Assembly: GCF_025905425.1 (NCBI RefSeq)
Contig: NZ_CP109603.1
Coordinates: 4,790,501 to 4,854,500, forward strand
DNA length: 64,000 nucleotides
Direction of reading: 5' to 3'
Origin: Pseudomonas putida
GTDB taxonomy: Bacteria > Pseudomonadota > Gammaproteobacteria > Pseudomonadales > Pseudomonadaceae
The first letter of the stretch is position 1; every line of letters starts with the position of its first letter. The notes under the pieces are model-generated. The model was not told where the DNA came from, did no database searches, and worked only from the letters and a program-made list of their open reading frames with translations. Shown here piece after piece: positions 45,337 through 55,328 of this stretch. A program made the translations under genes and the position numbers.

Positions 45337-47142
45337 TCAGTAAGAAAGACCGAAGTGCTCTTCATCCATTGCCATCAGGTTCCCAGCACCCGACAGCATC
45401 GTCGCCACGTGGGTACGGGTACGCGGCAGGATGCGCTGGAAGTAGAAGCGCGCGGTCTGCAGCTTGGCGGTGTAGAACGCCTCTTCTGCGGTACCGGCAG
45501 CCAGCTTCTCGGCCGCCAGGCGGGCGATGTCAGCCCAGAAGTAGGCCAGGCAGGCGTAACCGGAATACATCAGGTAATCGACAGAAGCGGCACCCACTTC
45601 TTCGCGGTCTTTCATGGCAGCCATACCGACCTTCATGGTCAGCTCGCCCCATTCCTTGTTGATGGCCGCCAAAGGCTCGACGAACTCTTTGACCGCAGCG
45701 TTGCCTTCCTGCGCCTGGCAGAACTTGTGCACGATCTTGGTAAAGCCCTTCAGCGCTTCGCCTTGGGTCATCAGTACCTTGCGGCCGAGCAGGTCGAGGG
45801 CCTGGATGCCGGTAGTGCCTTCGTACAGCATGGAAATACGGCTGTCGCGCACGTTCTGCTCCATGCCCCACTCGGCGATGAAGCCATGGCCACCGTAGAT
45901 CTGCACGCCGTGGTTGGCGGCTTCGAAGCCGACTTCGGTCATGAAGGCTTTGGCGATCGGGGTCATGAAGGCCAGCAGGGCGTCGGCTTTTTTGCGCTCT
46001 TCCTCGTCCTGGCTGTACTTGACGATGTCCACCTGCTTGGCAGTGAAGTAGACCATGGCGCGGTTGCCTTCGGCGAAGGCCTTCATGGTCAGCAGCATGC
46101 GGCGCACGTCTGGGTGGACGATGATCGGGTCGGCAGCCTTTTCAGGCGCTTTAGGGCCGGTCAGCGAACGCATCTGCAGGCGCTCACGGGCGTACTTCAG
46201 GCCACCCTGGAAGGCCACTTCGGCGTGGGCCAGGCCCTGCAGCGCGGTGCCCAGGCGAGCGGTGTTCATGAAGGTGAACATGCAGTTCAGGCCTTTGTTG
46301 GCCGGGCCGATCAGGTAGCCGGTAGCACCGTCGAAGTTCATCACGCAGGTGGCGTTACCGTGGATGCCCATCTTGTGCTCGATCGAGCCGCAGGTCACCG
46401 CGTTGCGCTCACCGGCAGCGCCTTCGGCGTTGGGCAGGAACTTGGGCACGATGAACAGCGAGATGCCTTTGGTGCCGGCCGGTGCATCGGGCAGGCGGGC
46501 CAGGACGATATGGACGATGTTGTCGGCCATGTCGTGCTCGCCAGCAGAAATGAAGATCTTGGTGCCAGACACCTTGTACGAACCGTCAGCCTGCGGCTCA
46601 GCCTTGGTGCGCAGCATGCCCAGGTCGGTGCCGCAGTGCGGCTCGGTCAGGCACATGGTGCCGGTCCACTCACCGGAGACCAGCTTGGTCAGGTAGGTCT
46701 CTTGCTGCTCGGGCGTGCCGTGCTCGGAGATGGTGTTCATGGCGCCATGGGACAAGCCAGGGTACATGCCCCACGACCAGTTCGACTCACCGACCATCTC
46801 GCTCAGGGCCAGGCCCAGCGACTCTGGCAGGCCTTGGCCGCCGTGGGCCACATCATGGGCCAGGCTCGGCCAGCCACCCTCGACGAACTGCTCGTAAGCT
46901 GCCTTGAAACCGGTCGGCGTCTTCACACCCGACTCGCTCCAGGTGCAGCCTTCCTGATCGCCAACACGGTTCAGCGGGGCCAATACCTGCTCACAGAATT
47001 TCGCGCCTTCTTCGAGGATCGCGTCGACCATGTCGGGCGTGGCGTCCTGGCAACCCGGCAGGCTCTGATAATGCGCTTCGTAGCCGAGCAGTTCGTCGCG
47101 AACGAAACGGATATCACGCAAGGGGGCTTTGTAGTCAGGCAT
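45337..47142 (-). CDS. acyl-CoA dehydrogenase (second paralogue)
   Basis: A 601-aa acyl-CoA dehydrogenase starting [20 protein letters not shown], with [20 protein letters not shown] (~160), [20 protein letters not shown] (~192) and [20 protein letters not shown] (~428). ATG at 47142 matches the conserved N terminus shared with the paralogue; 24 further upstream codons lack support. The 311-bp gap upstream (47143-47453) contains a REP inverted pair and a possible promoter, no gene. Confidence 0.93.
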   Translation of the reverse strand: MPDYKAPLRDIRFVRDELLGYEAHYQSLPGCQDATPDMVDAILEEGAKFCEQVLAPLNRVGDQEGCTWSESGVKTPTGFKAAYEQFVEGGWPSLAHDVAHGGQGLPESLGLALSEMVGESNWSWGMYPGLSHGAMNTISEHGTPEQQETYLTKLVSGEWTGTMCLTEPHCGTDLGMLRTKAEPQADGSYKVSGTKIFISAGEHDMADNIVHIVLARLPDAPAGTKGISLFIVPKFLPNAEGAAGERNAVTCGSIEHKMGIHGNATCVMNFDGATGYLIGPANKGLNCMFTFMNTARLGTALQGLAHAEVAFQGGLKYARERLQMRSLTGPKAPEKAADPIIVHPDVRRMLLTMKAFAEGNRAMVYFTAKQVDIVKYSQDEEERKKADALLAFMTPIAKAFMTEVGFEAANHGVQIYGGHGFIAEWGMEQNVRDSRISMLYEGTTGIQALDLLGRKVLMTQGEALKGFTKIVHKFCQAQEGNAAVKEFVEPLAAINKEWGELTMKVGMAAMKDREEVGAASVDYLMYSGYACLAYFWADIARLAAEKLAAGTAEEAFYTAKLQTARFYFQRILPRTRTHVATMLSGAGNLMAMDEEHFGLSY

Positions 47143-47331
47143 TGCGATGAACCTCTGTGATGAGTTCGGGGGGTGATCGGTACTACCGAGAAGCGCTTGG
47201 CGGCCTTCGATCAAACAGTTGTTTGAAACTTACGTTTAGCACGGCCGGATGTCAAGGAGGGACGATAGTGCCATTTGCGCCACGAAAAATGGCGTTTACG
47301 CCACCCTGCTTTTCAAGTCGACAAAAACACC

Positions 47332-47416
47332 TGTGGGAGCGGGCTCGCCCGCGAATAGGCCTGCCCAAATAACAGAAGTGTCTGGGCAGACGCATTCGCG
47401 GGCAAGCCCGCTCCCA
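47332..47416. repeat. REP inverted pair
   Basis: TGTGGGAGCGGGCTCGCCCG (47332) and its near-exact inverse (47394-47416, ATTCGCGGGCAAGCCCGCTC) face each other across about 37 bp. One mismatch separates the arms (CTCG versus CTTG). Typical Pseudomonas intergenic REP doublet. Confidence 0.88.
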
Positions 47417-47453
47417 TAAGGTTGGACGGGTGCGTTAGGCGAGAAGCCTGGAA

Positions 47454-47750
47454 TCAGGCGTAGGTGTCGATGAACCGGCCGAGCATTTCGTCGGATGCCT
47501 TGACCACCTTCGCACCAAGCTCGACTTCATGTTTGCCCAGTGCCAATTGCACGGTACTGGTCGCCAGGTCCATCTGCTGGCTGCGATCGACAGCGCGCAG
47601 GCGTTCTGCCTGAAAGTCGCTCGACTGGCTGGTGGCGGTGCGCTCGGCGGTGTTGTTGGCGATCTGGCTGGCGGCTTGATCGACGCGGTTCTGGCCGGTG
47701 TGGATTGCGCTCAGGCCCGCGTAGTAGGCGGAGCTACCGGTGATTTCCAT
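47454..47750 (-). CDS. small flagellar-rod-like protein
   Basis: A 98-aa conserved-looking protein. The N terminus SSAYYAGLSAIHTGQNRVDQ followed by AASQIAN resembles the N-terminal rod motif of flagellar basal-body proteins (FlgB/FlgC/FlgG class), and the C-terminal VVKASDEMLGRFIDTY resembles their C-terminal helix. The central rod domain is absent. No flagellar genes are nearby. Function unknown. Confidence 0.75.
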   Translation of the reverse strand: MEITGSSAYYAGLSAIHTGQNRVDQAASQIANNTAERTATSQSSDFQAERLRAVDRSQQMDLATSTVQLALGKHEVELGAKVVKASDEMLGRFIDTYA

Positions 47751-47862
47751 GTCAGGACTCCATTGACGCTGGATGACGAACAGGCCTAATTAAAGCAGCC
47801 GACGGCAGAAAAGGCCCGTAAAAATCGTTAATAGCACAGTGCCAGTCAATAGACAGCGCCGG

Positions 47863-48543
47863 TTAGTCCAGCAAATCCAGCTGCAAATGCTCAGCCACCA
47901 TATCGGCACTCGCCAACTTCAACTTCGGTACCCGCCCCAGGCAAGGCGCCGGCAACCGCTCAGCGAGGCTGGCCAGGTTCTCTTCGAGGCGCGACGTGCG
48001 CGGCTCGATAATGTTCGCCACCCAGCCCGCCAGTTGCAGCCCATCGCGGGCAATCGCTTCGGCGCTGAGCAAGGCATGGCTGATACAGCCCAGGCGCACC
48101 CCAACCACCAGGATTACCGGCAGTTGCAGGGCAATGGCCAGGTCGGACAGGTTGGCCTGGCCCGACAGCGGCACACGCCAGCCACCGGCGCCTTCGATCA
48201 ACGTGAAGTCGGCGTTTTGCTGCAGTACGTTACGCATCGCCGCCAGCAGCTCGGGCACACCCAGCGTGACGCCCGCCTCGCGTGCGGCGACATGCGGCGC
48301 AATCGCAGGCTCGAAGGCGAACGGGTTGACCTGTTCGTACGGCAATTTGATGGTGCTTTCATCGATCAGCGCCTGCGCATCGCTGTTGCGCAGCCCCTTT
48401 GGCGTTACCGTGCAACCTGACGCCACCGGCTTGGCGCCCAATGTGCTCATGCCCTGCAATCGCGCCGCATGCAGCAGGCCGGCGGCAATGGTGGTCTTGC
48501 CGACGTCGGTATCGGTACCGGCAATGAAGTAGGCCTGGCTCAT
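47863..48543 (-). CDS. bioD: dethiobiotin synthetase
   Basis: A 226-aa BioD, which forms the ureido ring of dethiobiotin from DAPA, CO2 and ATP. P-loop GTDTDVGKTT (residues ~8-17) and the catalytic Lys in GAKPVASGC (~37) are present, with EGAGGWRVPL (~117). ATG at 48543 gives the canonical MSQAYFIAGTDTDVGK; longer extension rejected. Last gene of the bioB-bioF-bioH-bioC-bioD operon. Confidence 0.96.
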   Translation of the reverse strand: MSQAYFIAGTDTDVGKTTIAAGLLHAARLQGMSTLGAKPVASGCTVTPKGLRNSDAQALIDESTIKLPYEQVNPFAFEPAIAPHVAAREAGVTLGVPELLAAMRNVLQQNADFTLIEGAGGWRVPLSGQANLSDLAIALQLPVILVVGVRLGCISHALLSAEAIARDGLQLAGWVANIIEPRTSRLEENLASLAERLPAPCLGRVPKLKLASADMVAEHLQLDLLD

Positions 48544-48553
48544 CTGACTCCCC

Positions 48554-49372
48554 TTACGCCTGTGGCTTGCGCAACACACCATAGACCACTTGGTAAGTGG
48601 CGGGCAGCCCCTGGGGCTGGCGAAATGCCTCATATGCCTGCAACAAACCCTGCATGCGGGCACGGCCGGTGAGCCCCGAGGGGCGGCCCGGGTTGATATT
48701 GTGCGCGCCCAGGGCCTTCAACTCGTGGGTCAGGCTGCGCACATCGGGGTAGTGCAGCACGTGCGCGCGCTGCTGCAGCGTCACCTGCTCCAAGCCACTG
48801 CCCGCGCACAGGCGTTGGTAATCGTCGAAACGGCGGAAGCGGTTGACATGCACCAGGCCATCCACGGCCTGCCAACTGGCACGCAGCTCATCGAGAGTGC
48901 CGACGCACAGGCTGCTGAAGGCCAGCACACCGCCCGGGCGCAACACCCGGCGCGCCTCGTCCAGGACGCTGGCGAACTGCCCGCACCACTGCACCGCAAG
49001 GCTGGAGAACACCAGATCGACGCAGGCGTCGCGCAGCGGCAAGCGTTCGGCATCGCCGGCCACGTGGTACTGCGCGCCGCGCTGTTCAGTGCGGGCATGG
49101 CGCAGCATGCCTTCGGCGATGTCCACTGCCACGCCACTGGCCTGCGCGAAGCGCTCGGCCAACACCCGGCTGAAGTGCCCGGTGCCGCTGCCCAGGTCCA
49201 GCCAGCGCGACGGTGCCAGGCCCTCCGGCAGCTGGCCCAGCAGGCTCATGCCGACATCACGCTGCAAGGCCGCGACACTGTCGTAACTGGCCGCCGCGCG
49301 GGAAAACGAGGCCGCTACCTGGCGCTTGTCCGGCAGCGCGCCGGGCAGGGTCGGACGGGAAAGGTCAGTCAT
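48554..49372 (-). CDS. bioC: malonyl-ACP O-methyltransferase
   Basis: A 272-aa SAM-dependent methyltransferase ([15 protein letters not shown] near residue 50; [10 protein letters not shown] near 108). BioC methylates malonyl-ACP so that fatty acid synthesis can build the pimeloyl chain. The ATG at 49372 is preferred over one 12 bp upstream because it gives the family-like MTDLSRP opening; it overlaps the bioH stop by 8 bp. Confidence 0.94.
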   Translation of the reverse strand: MTDLSRPTLPGALPDKRQVAASFSRAAASYDSVAALQRDVGMSLLGQLPEGLAPSRWLDLGSGTGHFSRVLAERFAQASGVAVDIAEGMLRHARTEQRGAQYHVAGDAERLPLRDACVDLVFSSLAVQWCGQFASVLDEARRVLRPGGVLAFSSLCVGTLDELRASWQAVDGLVHVNRFRRFDDYQRLCAGSGLEQVTLQQRAHVLHYPDVRSLTHELKALGAHNINPGRPSGLTGRARMQGLLQAYEAFRQPQGLPATYQVVYGVLRKPQA

Positions 49373-50096
49373 CGCCACTCTCATGCAGGAAACTCTTGAT
49401 GCCCGCCGCCAGCTCCTGTGGGTACTCCAGCAGGAATGCGTGGGAACTCTCTTCGACCAGGCCGACTTCCACGTCCGGCAACAGTTCGCTCAGGGCCTTG
49501 GCGGCCTCCGCCGGTACCAGCGCATCACTGCCGGCGAACAGGTGCAATTGCGGCCCAGCGTAGTGTTGCAGCGCAGCGCGGGTGTCCAGTTGCGCCAGCA
49601 CCTGCAATCCACTGGCAAGGTACAGCGGGTCGGTGTCTGGCACCCCGACGCCAAGCTGACGCAGCAATGTACGCGGCTGCAGCGCGCCGTCGCTGCACAG
49701 GGTGCGAAAGCGCTTGAGCGTCACCTGGGTGTGGCTGCGGCAACCGTCCAGAAACGTGCCAAAGGTGTCTTCGGCCATGCCGTGGGGCCAGTCCGGTCGC
49801 GCCACGAAGCTGGGGTTGCTGGCCAGGGTCAGCAAGCCACAGCAGTGATCGCCGCGCTGGCTTGCCAACGCGCTGGCCAGCATCCCGCCGAGCGACCAAC
49901 CGCCCAACCAGGTGTCGGTGGGCAGCTTGCGATCGAGGTGATCGACCCAGGCTTGAACATCAGCATCGGCCAGCTCCGGCAGAGGCATCAGTTCGACCTG
50001 CAGGCGGGCATCCTGAGCGCGCAGGCTGGCCGCCAACGGCTCCAGCGCCGCAGTACCCAGCCCCCATCCGGGCAGAAGGATCAGTCTGTTACGCAT
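49365..50096 (-). CDS. bioH: pimeloyl-ACP methyl ester carboxylesterase
   Basis: A 243-aa alpha/beta hydrolase: oxyanion HG-like LLPGWGLGT at the N terminus, nucleophile elbow [10 protein letters not shown] (~77), Asp near FAGSDALVP and His in [12 protein letters not shown] (~224). BioH removes the methyl group added by BioC, ending pimeloyl chain growth. GGAGG precedes ATG 50096. Overlaps both bioF and bioC by 8 bp each. Confidence 0.95.
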   Translation of the reverse strand: MRNRLILLPGWGLGTAALEPLAASLRAQDARLQVELMPLPELADADVQAWVDHLDRKLPTDTWLGGWSLGGMLASALASQRGDHCCGLLTLASNPSFVARPDWPHGMAEDTFGTFLDGCRSHTQVTLKRFRTLCSDGALQPRTLLRQLGVGVPDTDPLYLASGLQVLAQLDTRAALQHYAGPQLHLFAGSDALVPAEAAKALSELLPDVEVGLVEESSHAFLLEYPQELAAGIKSFLHESGDD

Positions 50097-51261
50097 CGGC
50101 GGCCTCCAGTTGTGGATAACACTCGGCCAATGCATTCAACAATAGCTGCACCTGCGCTTCACTGTGCGCGGCGCTCAGCGTCACCCGCAGACGGGCGCTG
50201 CCGGCGGGCACGGTGGGCGGGCGAATCGCCGTCACCAGCAAGCCACGCTCGCGCAGCATCTGCGACAGGCGCAGTGCCTGCGCGCTGTCACCGATCATGA
50301 TCGGCTGGATCGGCGTCGGGCTGTCCATCAACTCAAGGCCGATCTGCTGCGCGCCCTGGCGGAACTGGCGGATCAACGCGGCCAGGTGCTCGCGGCGCCA
50401 GGTTTCGCGGCGCAACAGCTCCAGGCTCTTGAGCGTGGCACAGGCCAACGCCGGCGGCTGGCTGGTGGTGTAGATGTAAGGGCGTGCGAACTGCACCAGC
50501 GCCTCGATCAGTTCCTCGCTGCCGGCAACGAAGGCGCCTGCGGTGCCGCAGGCTTTACCCAGGGTGCCGATCAGCACCGGCACGTCATCGACGCCCAGGC
50601 CAAAGTGCTCGACGATGCCGCCACCTTGGGCGCCCAAGGTGCCCAGCCCATGGGCATCATCGACCATCAACCAGGCGCCGCGGGCACGGGCGACCTTGGC
50701 CAGGGCCGGCAAATCGGCAAGGTCGCCATCCATGCTGAACACGCCGTCAGTCACCACCAGGGTATTGCCGACGGCCTTGTCCAGGCGGCTGCCCAGGCTG
50801 ACCGGGTCGTTGTGCAGGTAGCGGTTGAAACGGGCGCCACTGAGCAGCCCGCCATCGAGCAGGGAGGCGTGGTTAAGGCGATCCTGCAACACCGTGTCGC
50901 CCTGCCCCACCAGCGCGGTGATGGCGCCCAGGTTGGCCATGTAGCCGGTGGAGAACAGCAATGCACGCGGGCGCCCGGTGAGTTCCGCCAACGCCTCCTC
51001 GACCTGATGGTGCGGCGTGCTGTGGCCGACCACCAGGTGCGATGCGCCACCGCCGACACCCCAGCGCTCGGCGCCAGCCTGCCAGGCCGCGATCACGTCG
51101 GGATGATTGGCAAGGCCAAGGTAATCATTGCTGCAGAACGCCAACAGCGGCCGGCCATCGACCACCACTTCCGGCCCCTGGGGGCTTTCCAGCAATGGCC
51201 GTTGCCGATACAGGTCTGCAGCGCGCCGTTCGGCCAGGCGCGCTGCCAGGTCAAAGGCCAT
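50089..51261 (-). CDS. bioF: 8-amino-7-oxononanoate synthase
   Basis: A 390-aa PLP enzyme joining pimeloyl-ACP and L-alanine. Blocks: [15 protein letters not shown] (~45), [18 protein letters not shown] (~75), [11 protein letters not shown] (~205) and the PLP lysine in [13 protein letters not shown] (~237). ATG at 51261 gives canonical length. Only 1 bp lies between it and the bioB stop. Confidence 0.96.
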   Translation of the reverse strand: MAFDLAARLAERRAADLYRQRPLLESPQGPEVVVDGRPLLAFCSNDYLGLANHPDVIAAWQAGAERWGVGGGASHLVVGHSTPHHQVEEALAELTGRPRALLFSTGYMANLGAITALVGQGDTVLQDRLNHASLLDGGLLSGARFNRYLHNDPVSLGSRLDKAVGNTLVVTDGVFSMDGDLADLPALAKVARARGAWLMVDDAHGLGTLGAQGGGIVEHFGLGVDDVPVLIGTLGKACGTAGAFVAGSEELIEALVQFARPYIYTTSQPPALACATLKSLELLRRETWRREHLAALIRQFRQGAQQIGLELMDSPTPIQPIMIGDSAQALRLSQMLRERGLLVTAIRPPTVPAGSARLRVTLSAAHSEAQVQLLLNALAECYPQLEAADA

Positions 51262-51262
51262 C

Positions 51263-52321
51263 TCAGGCCGAGGCTGCGTTGTAGAACATCTCGCTGCTGC
51301 GCTGTTCGACCAGCGCCTGTTCGATGGCGGCCTGGTGCACTTCATCGGCATGCTCTTCGCGGGCCTCAGGCTTGATGCCGAGGCGGGCGAACAGCTGCAT
51401 GTCCTTGTCGGCTTGCGGGTTGGCGGTGGTCAGCAGCTTCTCGCCGTAGAAGATCGAGTTGGCGCCTGCCATGAAGGCCAGGGCCTGCATCTGCTCGTTC
51501 ATCTGCTCGCGGCCGGCGGACAGGCGCACATGCGACTTGGGCATCAGCAGGCGGGCCACTGCCAGCATGCGGATGAAGTCGAACGGGTCGACATCTTCTT
51601 CTTCGGCCAGGGGCGTGCCAGCCACCTTGACCAGCATGTTGATCGGTACCGATTCTGGGTGCTCGGGCAGGTTGGCCAGCTGGATCAGCAGGCCGGCGCG
51701 GTCGTCCAGCGACTCGCCCATGCCGAGGATGCCACCCGAGCAGATCTTCATCCCCGCATCGCGCACATAGGCCAGGGTCTGCAGACGCTCGCTGTAGGTA
51801 CGGGTAGTGATGATGCTGGTGTAGAACTCCGGCGAGGTGTCGAGGTTGTGGTTGTAGTAATCGAGGCCGGCCTGGGCCAGGGCCAGGGTCTGGTCCTGAT
51901 CGAGCTTGCCGAGGGTCATGCAGGTTTCCAGGCCCATGGCTTTGACACCTTTGACCATTTCCAGCACGTAGGGCATGTCTTTGGCCGACGGGTGTTTCCA
52001 CGCCGCGCCCATGCAGAAGCGGGTTGAACCAATGGCTTTGGCGCGGGCGGCTTCTTCCAGCACCTTCTGCACTTCCATCAGCTTCTGTTTTTCAAGCCCG
52101 GTGTTGTAGTGGCCGGACTGCGGACAATATTTGCAATCTTCCGGGCAGGCGCCGGTCTTGATCGACAGCAGGGTCGAAACCTGCACACGGTTTGGGTCGA
52201 AATGCGCGCGGTGCACAGTCTGCGCCTGGAACAGCAGGTCATTGAACGGTAGCTGGAACAGCGCCTTGACCTCGGCCAGGGACCAGTCGTGACGTGTTGT
52301 TGCAGTTGTGCTGGCGCTCAT
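51263..52321 (-). CDS. bioB: biotin synthase
   Basis: A 352-aa radical SAM enzyme inserting sulfur into dethiobiotin. The cluster motif [11 protein letters not shown] (CxxxCxxC) is near residue 60, followed by [11 protein letters not shown] and the C-terminal [14 protein letters not shown] block holding the second cluster ligands. First gene of the bioBFHCD operon; its upstream gap carries a BirA-type operator and a TTGACA box. Confidence 0.97.
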   Translation of the reverse strand: MSASTTATTRHDWSLAEVKALFQLPFNDLLFQAQTVHRAHFDPNRVQVSTLLSIKTGACPEDCKYCPQSGHYNTGLEKQKLMEVQKVLEEAARAKAIGSTRFCMGAAWKHPSAKDMPYVLEMVKGVKAMGLETCMTLGKLDQDQTLALAQAGLDYYNHNLDTSPEFYTSIITTRTYSERLQTLAYVRDAGMKICSGGILGMGESLDDRAGLLIQLANLPEHPESVPINMLVKVAGTPLAEEEDVDPFDFIRMLAVARLLMPKSHVRLSAGREQMNEQMQALAFMAGANSIFYGEKLLTTANPQADKDMQLFARLGIKPEAREEHADEVHQAAIEQALVEQRSSEMFYNAASA

Positions 52322-52410
52322 CGGCGTTTCCTTGTTTAGGCTGTAACTGGCGCCGGGACAGGAATGCCCGCCAGCGCATCACGGATAGCTCGCATAGTCA
52401 TGGAAGGCCT

Positions 52411-53148
52411 ATGAACTGTCAACCCAACCTGAAATCACTGGTTTACAAGTGTACAAATATCAACCAACGCTGTTTGCTATGCGACGCGGCTGCCGAACAG
52501 GCGTATCCGTTGTGTATCGCCTGCGAGCAGGAGCTGCCCTGGCTGACAGACTATTGCCTGCGTTGCGCCCTGCCTTTGCCAATGGCCAACCTGACCTGCG
52601 CCCAGTGTTGTCGCCGGGTGCCGGTGTTCCACCAAGTCATCGCGCTATGGCACTACGGGTTTCCGGTAGACACCCTGATCAGCCGTTTCAAGCACAACCG
52701 CCAGTGGCCTTTGGGGCGGTTGATGGCCGAATTGCTCGGCCATGGTCTGCAACACCGCTATGCAGAAGGCTTGCAAGCACCTGACCTGCTGTTGCCTGTT
52801 CCGTTGGCCAAGCGTCGACTGCGTGAGCGCGGCTTCAACCAGGCGGGCATGCTGACGCGCTGGCTGTCGTCGCAGTTGGGCATTGCGTGCGACGAGCGGG
52901 TGCTGCTGCGTAAACGCGAGACCCCGGCGCAGCAGCATCTGGATGCCAAGGCCAGGCGGCGCAACCTGCGCCAGGCATTCTGTGTCACCGGCCATGGCGC
53001 GTTGGAGGGCAGGCATGTAGCAGTCGTTGACGACGTGCTGACCACCGGTGCCACGGCGCAGGCGATTGCCGAGGTGCTATCCAGGGCCGGGGCACGCAGG
53101 GTGGATGTGTATTGCCTGGCGCGCACGCCCAAGCCTGGGCAGATGTAA
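52411..53148 (+). CDS. ComF family phosphoribosyltransferase-like protein
   Basis: A 245-aa ComF/GntX family protein: N-terminal zinc-binding Cys pairs (CLLCDAAAEQAYPLCIAC, then CLRCALP and CAQCCRR) and a C-terminal phosphoribosyltransferase fold with VAVVDDVLTTGATAQA (~205) as the PRPP loop. ComF proteins aid DNA uptake in competent bacteria; in Pseudomonas the role is unclear. It is divergent from bioB, as in other pseudomonads. ATG 52411 is preceded by GGAAGG; the BirA operator overlaps its 5' end. Confidence 0.9.
   Translation: MNCQPNLKSLVYKCTNINQRCLLCDAAAEQAYPLCIACEQELPWLTDYCLRCALPLPMANLTCAQCCRRVPVFHQVIALWHYGFPVDTLISRFKHNRQWPLGRLMAELLGHGLQHRYAEGLQAPDLLLPVPLAKRRLRERGFNQAGMLTRWLSSQLGIACDERVLLRKRETPAQQHLDAKARRRNLRQAFCVTGHGALEGRHVAVVDDVLTTGATAQAIAEVLSRAGARRVDVYCLARTPKPGQM
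52416..52448 (-). promoter_or_regulatory. BirA biotin operator and bioB promoter
   Basis: CTGTCAACC-N15-GGTTTACAA matches the BirA box TTGTAAACC-N15/16-GGTTTACAA with 7 of 9 and 9 of 9 bases. On the minus strand the weaker half contains a perfect TTGACA -35 hexamer (52422-52417) pointing towards bioB, so BirA-biotinyl-AMP bound here would block transcription. The site lies 95-127 bp upstream of bioB and overlaps the first codons of the divergent comF-like gene. Confidence 0.7.
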
Positions 53149-53184
53149 TCTGCGTGGGGCGGTATGGCTTGACGATGCGTTGCC

Positions 53185-53991
53185 ATGAAGGCACCGTCCC
53201 TTGATCAACTGCTGACTAACCTGCCCATGCCCCTGCCCAGCCTCCTTACCCAACACATCGCCCGCCGCCCGCATCGCATCGCGCTGCTGCAGCACATTGC
53301 CGAGCAAGGCTCGATCACCCGCGCCGCCAAGGCCGCAGGCATCAGCTACAAAGCTGCCTGGGACGCCATCGACGAGCTCAACAACCTGGCCAGCCAGCCC
53401 TTGGTCGAGCGCAGCACCGGCGGGCGGGGCGGCGGCGGGGCGCGGCTTTCGGCCGAAGGCGAGCGCGTGCTGCGGCTGTATCAGCGCTTGCAGGCATTGC
53501 AGGCGCAGGTACTGGAGGCGGCCGAACACTCCAGCGACCTCGACCTGCTCGGGCGCCTGATGCTGCGCACCAGTGCGCGCAATCAGCTGCAGGGCAAGGT
53601 CAGCGGCCTGCGCCGGGAAGGCCGGCATGATCGGGTAAGCCTGGCACTGGGCGGCGGCCTGGAAATCGAGGCGCTGATTACCCACGACAGCACCGCGCGA
53701 TTGGAGCTGACATTGGGGACAATGGTCGTGGCGCTGCTCAAGGCAGGATGGGTGCAACTGCTGGGGGATGGCGATGAAGCCGACGCTGGCAGCAACGGCC
53801 TGAAGGCAACGGTCGAGCAGGTGCTGGCCGAAACCGACGGGCCCAGCGAGGTGCGGTTGGCGTTGGGTAACGGGCAAACGTTGTGCGCGTTTGCCGAGCA
53901 GGACTGGTTGGCACGCAATCGCGTTGATACCGCCAGCACGGTGCGGGTGCAGTTCCATCCTTCTTATGTACTGCTGGGGGTGCCGGTGTAG
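53185..53991 (+). CDS. ModE-type molybdate-responsive regulator
   Basis: A 268-aa ModE family protein: N-terminal winged helix (HRIALLQHIAEQGSITRAAK then AAGISYKAAWDAIDEL) and two C-terminal TOBE/Mop-like segments (LMLRTSARNQLQGKVSGLRR; GPSEVRLALGNGQTLCAFAE). Such proteins bind molybdate and control molybdenum uptake or enzymes. No mod transporter or Mo enzyme gene is beside it here. Start could be the internal ATG at 53227; ribosome sites are weak for both. Confidence 0.88.
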   Translation: MKAPSLDQLLTNLPMPLPSLLTQHIARRPHRIALLQHIAEQGSITRAAKAAGISYKAAWDAIDELNNLASQPLVERSTGGRGGGGARLSAEGERVLRLYQRLQALQAQVLEAAEHSSDLDLLGRLMLRTSARNQLQGKVSGLRREGRHDRVSLALGGGLEIEALITHDSTARLELTLGTMVVALLKAGWVQLLGDGDEADAGSNGLKATVEQVLAETDGPSEVRLALGNGQTLCAFAEQDWLARNRVDTASTVRVQFHPSYVLLGVPV

Positions 53992-54053
53992 GACCGGTTG
54001 GGCGGGTTGGAATGCGCTACCATGGCCCCACGCCGCCCATCCCCGGAGTCACC

Positions 54054-55028
54054 ATGTCCCACCCCTTCGACACCCTCACCCCCGACCTGGTCCTGGACGC
54101 CGTGGAAAGCATTGGCTTTCTTAGCGATGCCCGCATCCTGGCCCTGAACAGCTACGAGAACCGCGTCTACCAGGTGGGCATCGAAGACTCACAGCCGTTG
54201 ATCGCCAAGTTCTACCGCCCAGGCCGCTGGAGCGACGAGGCCATCCTCGAAGAACACCGCTTCACCGCCGAGCTTGCCGATTGTGAAGTGCCCGTGGTCG
54301 CACCTCTGCAGCACGATGGCCGAACGCTGTTCGAACACCAGGGTTTCCGCTTCACCCTGTTCCCCCGCCGCGGCGGCCATGCGCCGGAGCCCGGCAACCT
54401 CGACCAGCTGTATCGCCTCGGCCAGTTGCTCGGCCGCCTGCACGCCGTTGCAGCGACACGCCCGTTCGAGCATCGCGAAGCGCTGGCTGTAGACAACTTC
54501 GGCCACGCGTCACTGAAAACCCTGCTGGAGGGCAACTTCGTACCGCGAGAATTGCTACCCGCTTTCGAGTCTGTTGCCCGCGACGTACTGAAACGGGTCG
54601 AGGATATCTACGCCCGTACCCCACACAAGGCAATCCGCCTGCACGGCGACCTGCACCCGGGCAACCTGATGCATCGCGACGAGGTCTATCACGTCGTTGA
54701 CCTCGACGACTGCCGCATGGGCCCGGCGGTGCAAGACCTGTGGATGATGCTTGCCGGCAGCCGCGAGGAACGCCTCGGCCAGTTGGCAGAGCTGATCGAC
54801 GGTTACAACGAATTCCATGACTTCGACCCGCGCGAGCTGCCCCTGATCGAGCCTTTGCGAGCCCTGCGCCAGTTGCATCACAGCGCCTGGCTGGCACGCC
54901 GCTGGGACGACCCGGCCTTCCCGCGCAGCTTCCCGTGGTTTGGCCAACCTCGCTACTGGGGCGACCAGATTCTCGCACTGCGCGAGCAGATGGCTGCACT
55001 GGATGAGCCGCCGCTGAAGTTGTTCTAA
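54054..55028 (+). CDS. srkA: stress response kinase A (YihE/SrkA family)
   Basis: A 324-aa SrkA/YihE Ser/Thr kinase of APH fold: FYRPGRWSDEAILEEHRFTA (~43), catalytic HGDLHPGNLMHR (~200) and DLDDCRMGPAVQDLWMML (~218). In E. coli it phosphorylates unknown targets and counters stress-induced death through MazEF. ATG at 54054 follows CGGAG; an upstream in-frame ATG adds 14 unrelated residues. Confidence 0.93.
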   Translation: MSHPFDTLTPDLVLDAVESIGFLSDARILALNSYENRVYQVGIEDSQPLIAKFYRPGRWSDEAILEEHRFTAELADCEVPVVAPLQHDGRTLFEHQGFRFTLFPRRGGHAPEPGNLDQLYRLGQLLGRLHAVAATRPFEHREALAVDNFGHASLKTLLEGNFVPRELLPAFESVARDVLKRVEDIYARTPHKAIRLHGDLHPGNLMHRDEVYHVVDLDDCRMGPAVQDLWMMLAGSREERLGQLAELIDGYNEFHDFDPRELPLIEPLRALRQLHHSAWLARRWDDPAFPRSFPWFGQPRYWGDQILALREQMAALDEPPLKLF

Positions 55029-55112
55029 GCCTTTCAGCCTGGAATAACAGAACTTTCTCACCGGCTCGACCTAGTATTTTTGCCAGTAGGCAAGGGCGAG
55101 GGCTGGGTGTAA

Positions 55113-55140
55113 AAAACTCCCAAGTCAGCGTGGGAGTTTT
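55113..55140. terminator. hairpin after srkA
   Basis: AAAACTCCCA (55113-55122) pairs with TGGGAGTTTT (55131-55140) around 8 nt, with A/T runs both sides, 84 bp after srkA. It acts as a plausible bidirectional terminator. The rest of the 300-bp gap (55029-55328) has no supported gene. Confidence 0.65.
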
Positions 55141-55328
55141 AGTCATGAAAACACAACTTACCCCGGCACCGAGCGCGCGCGGGTGTCGGCGTCTGCCGCC
55201 CTGAGTTTCCCTCTTTTTGCATTCGCAAACAGTTAGCGCGTGCTCAAAACCCTTCAATAGTAGGCATGCGACACATTCGATCGCAAGCGCAGTGTAAATC
55301 TAAACATATGCCCGGAGATGATACGCTC

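Noticed and set aside
54352..55257. 301-codon minus-strand frame over srkA and its downstream hairpin
   Set aside because: Mostly antisense to srkA; its start part encodes Arg/Gly-rich low-complexity sequence typical of spurious frames.
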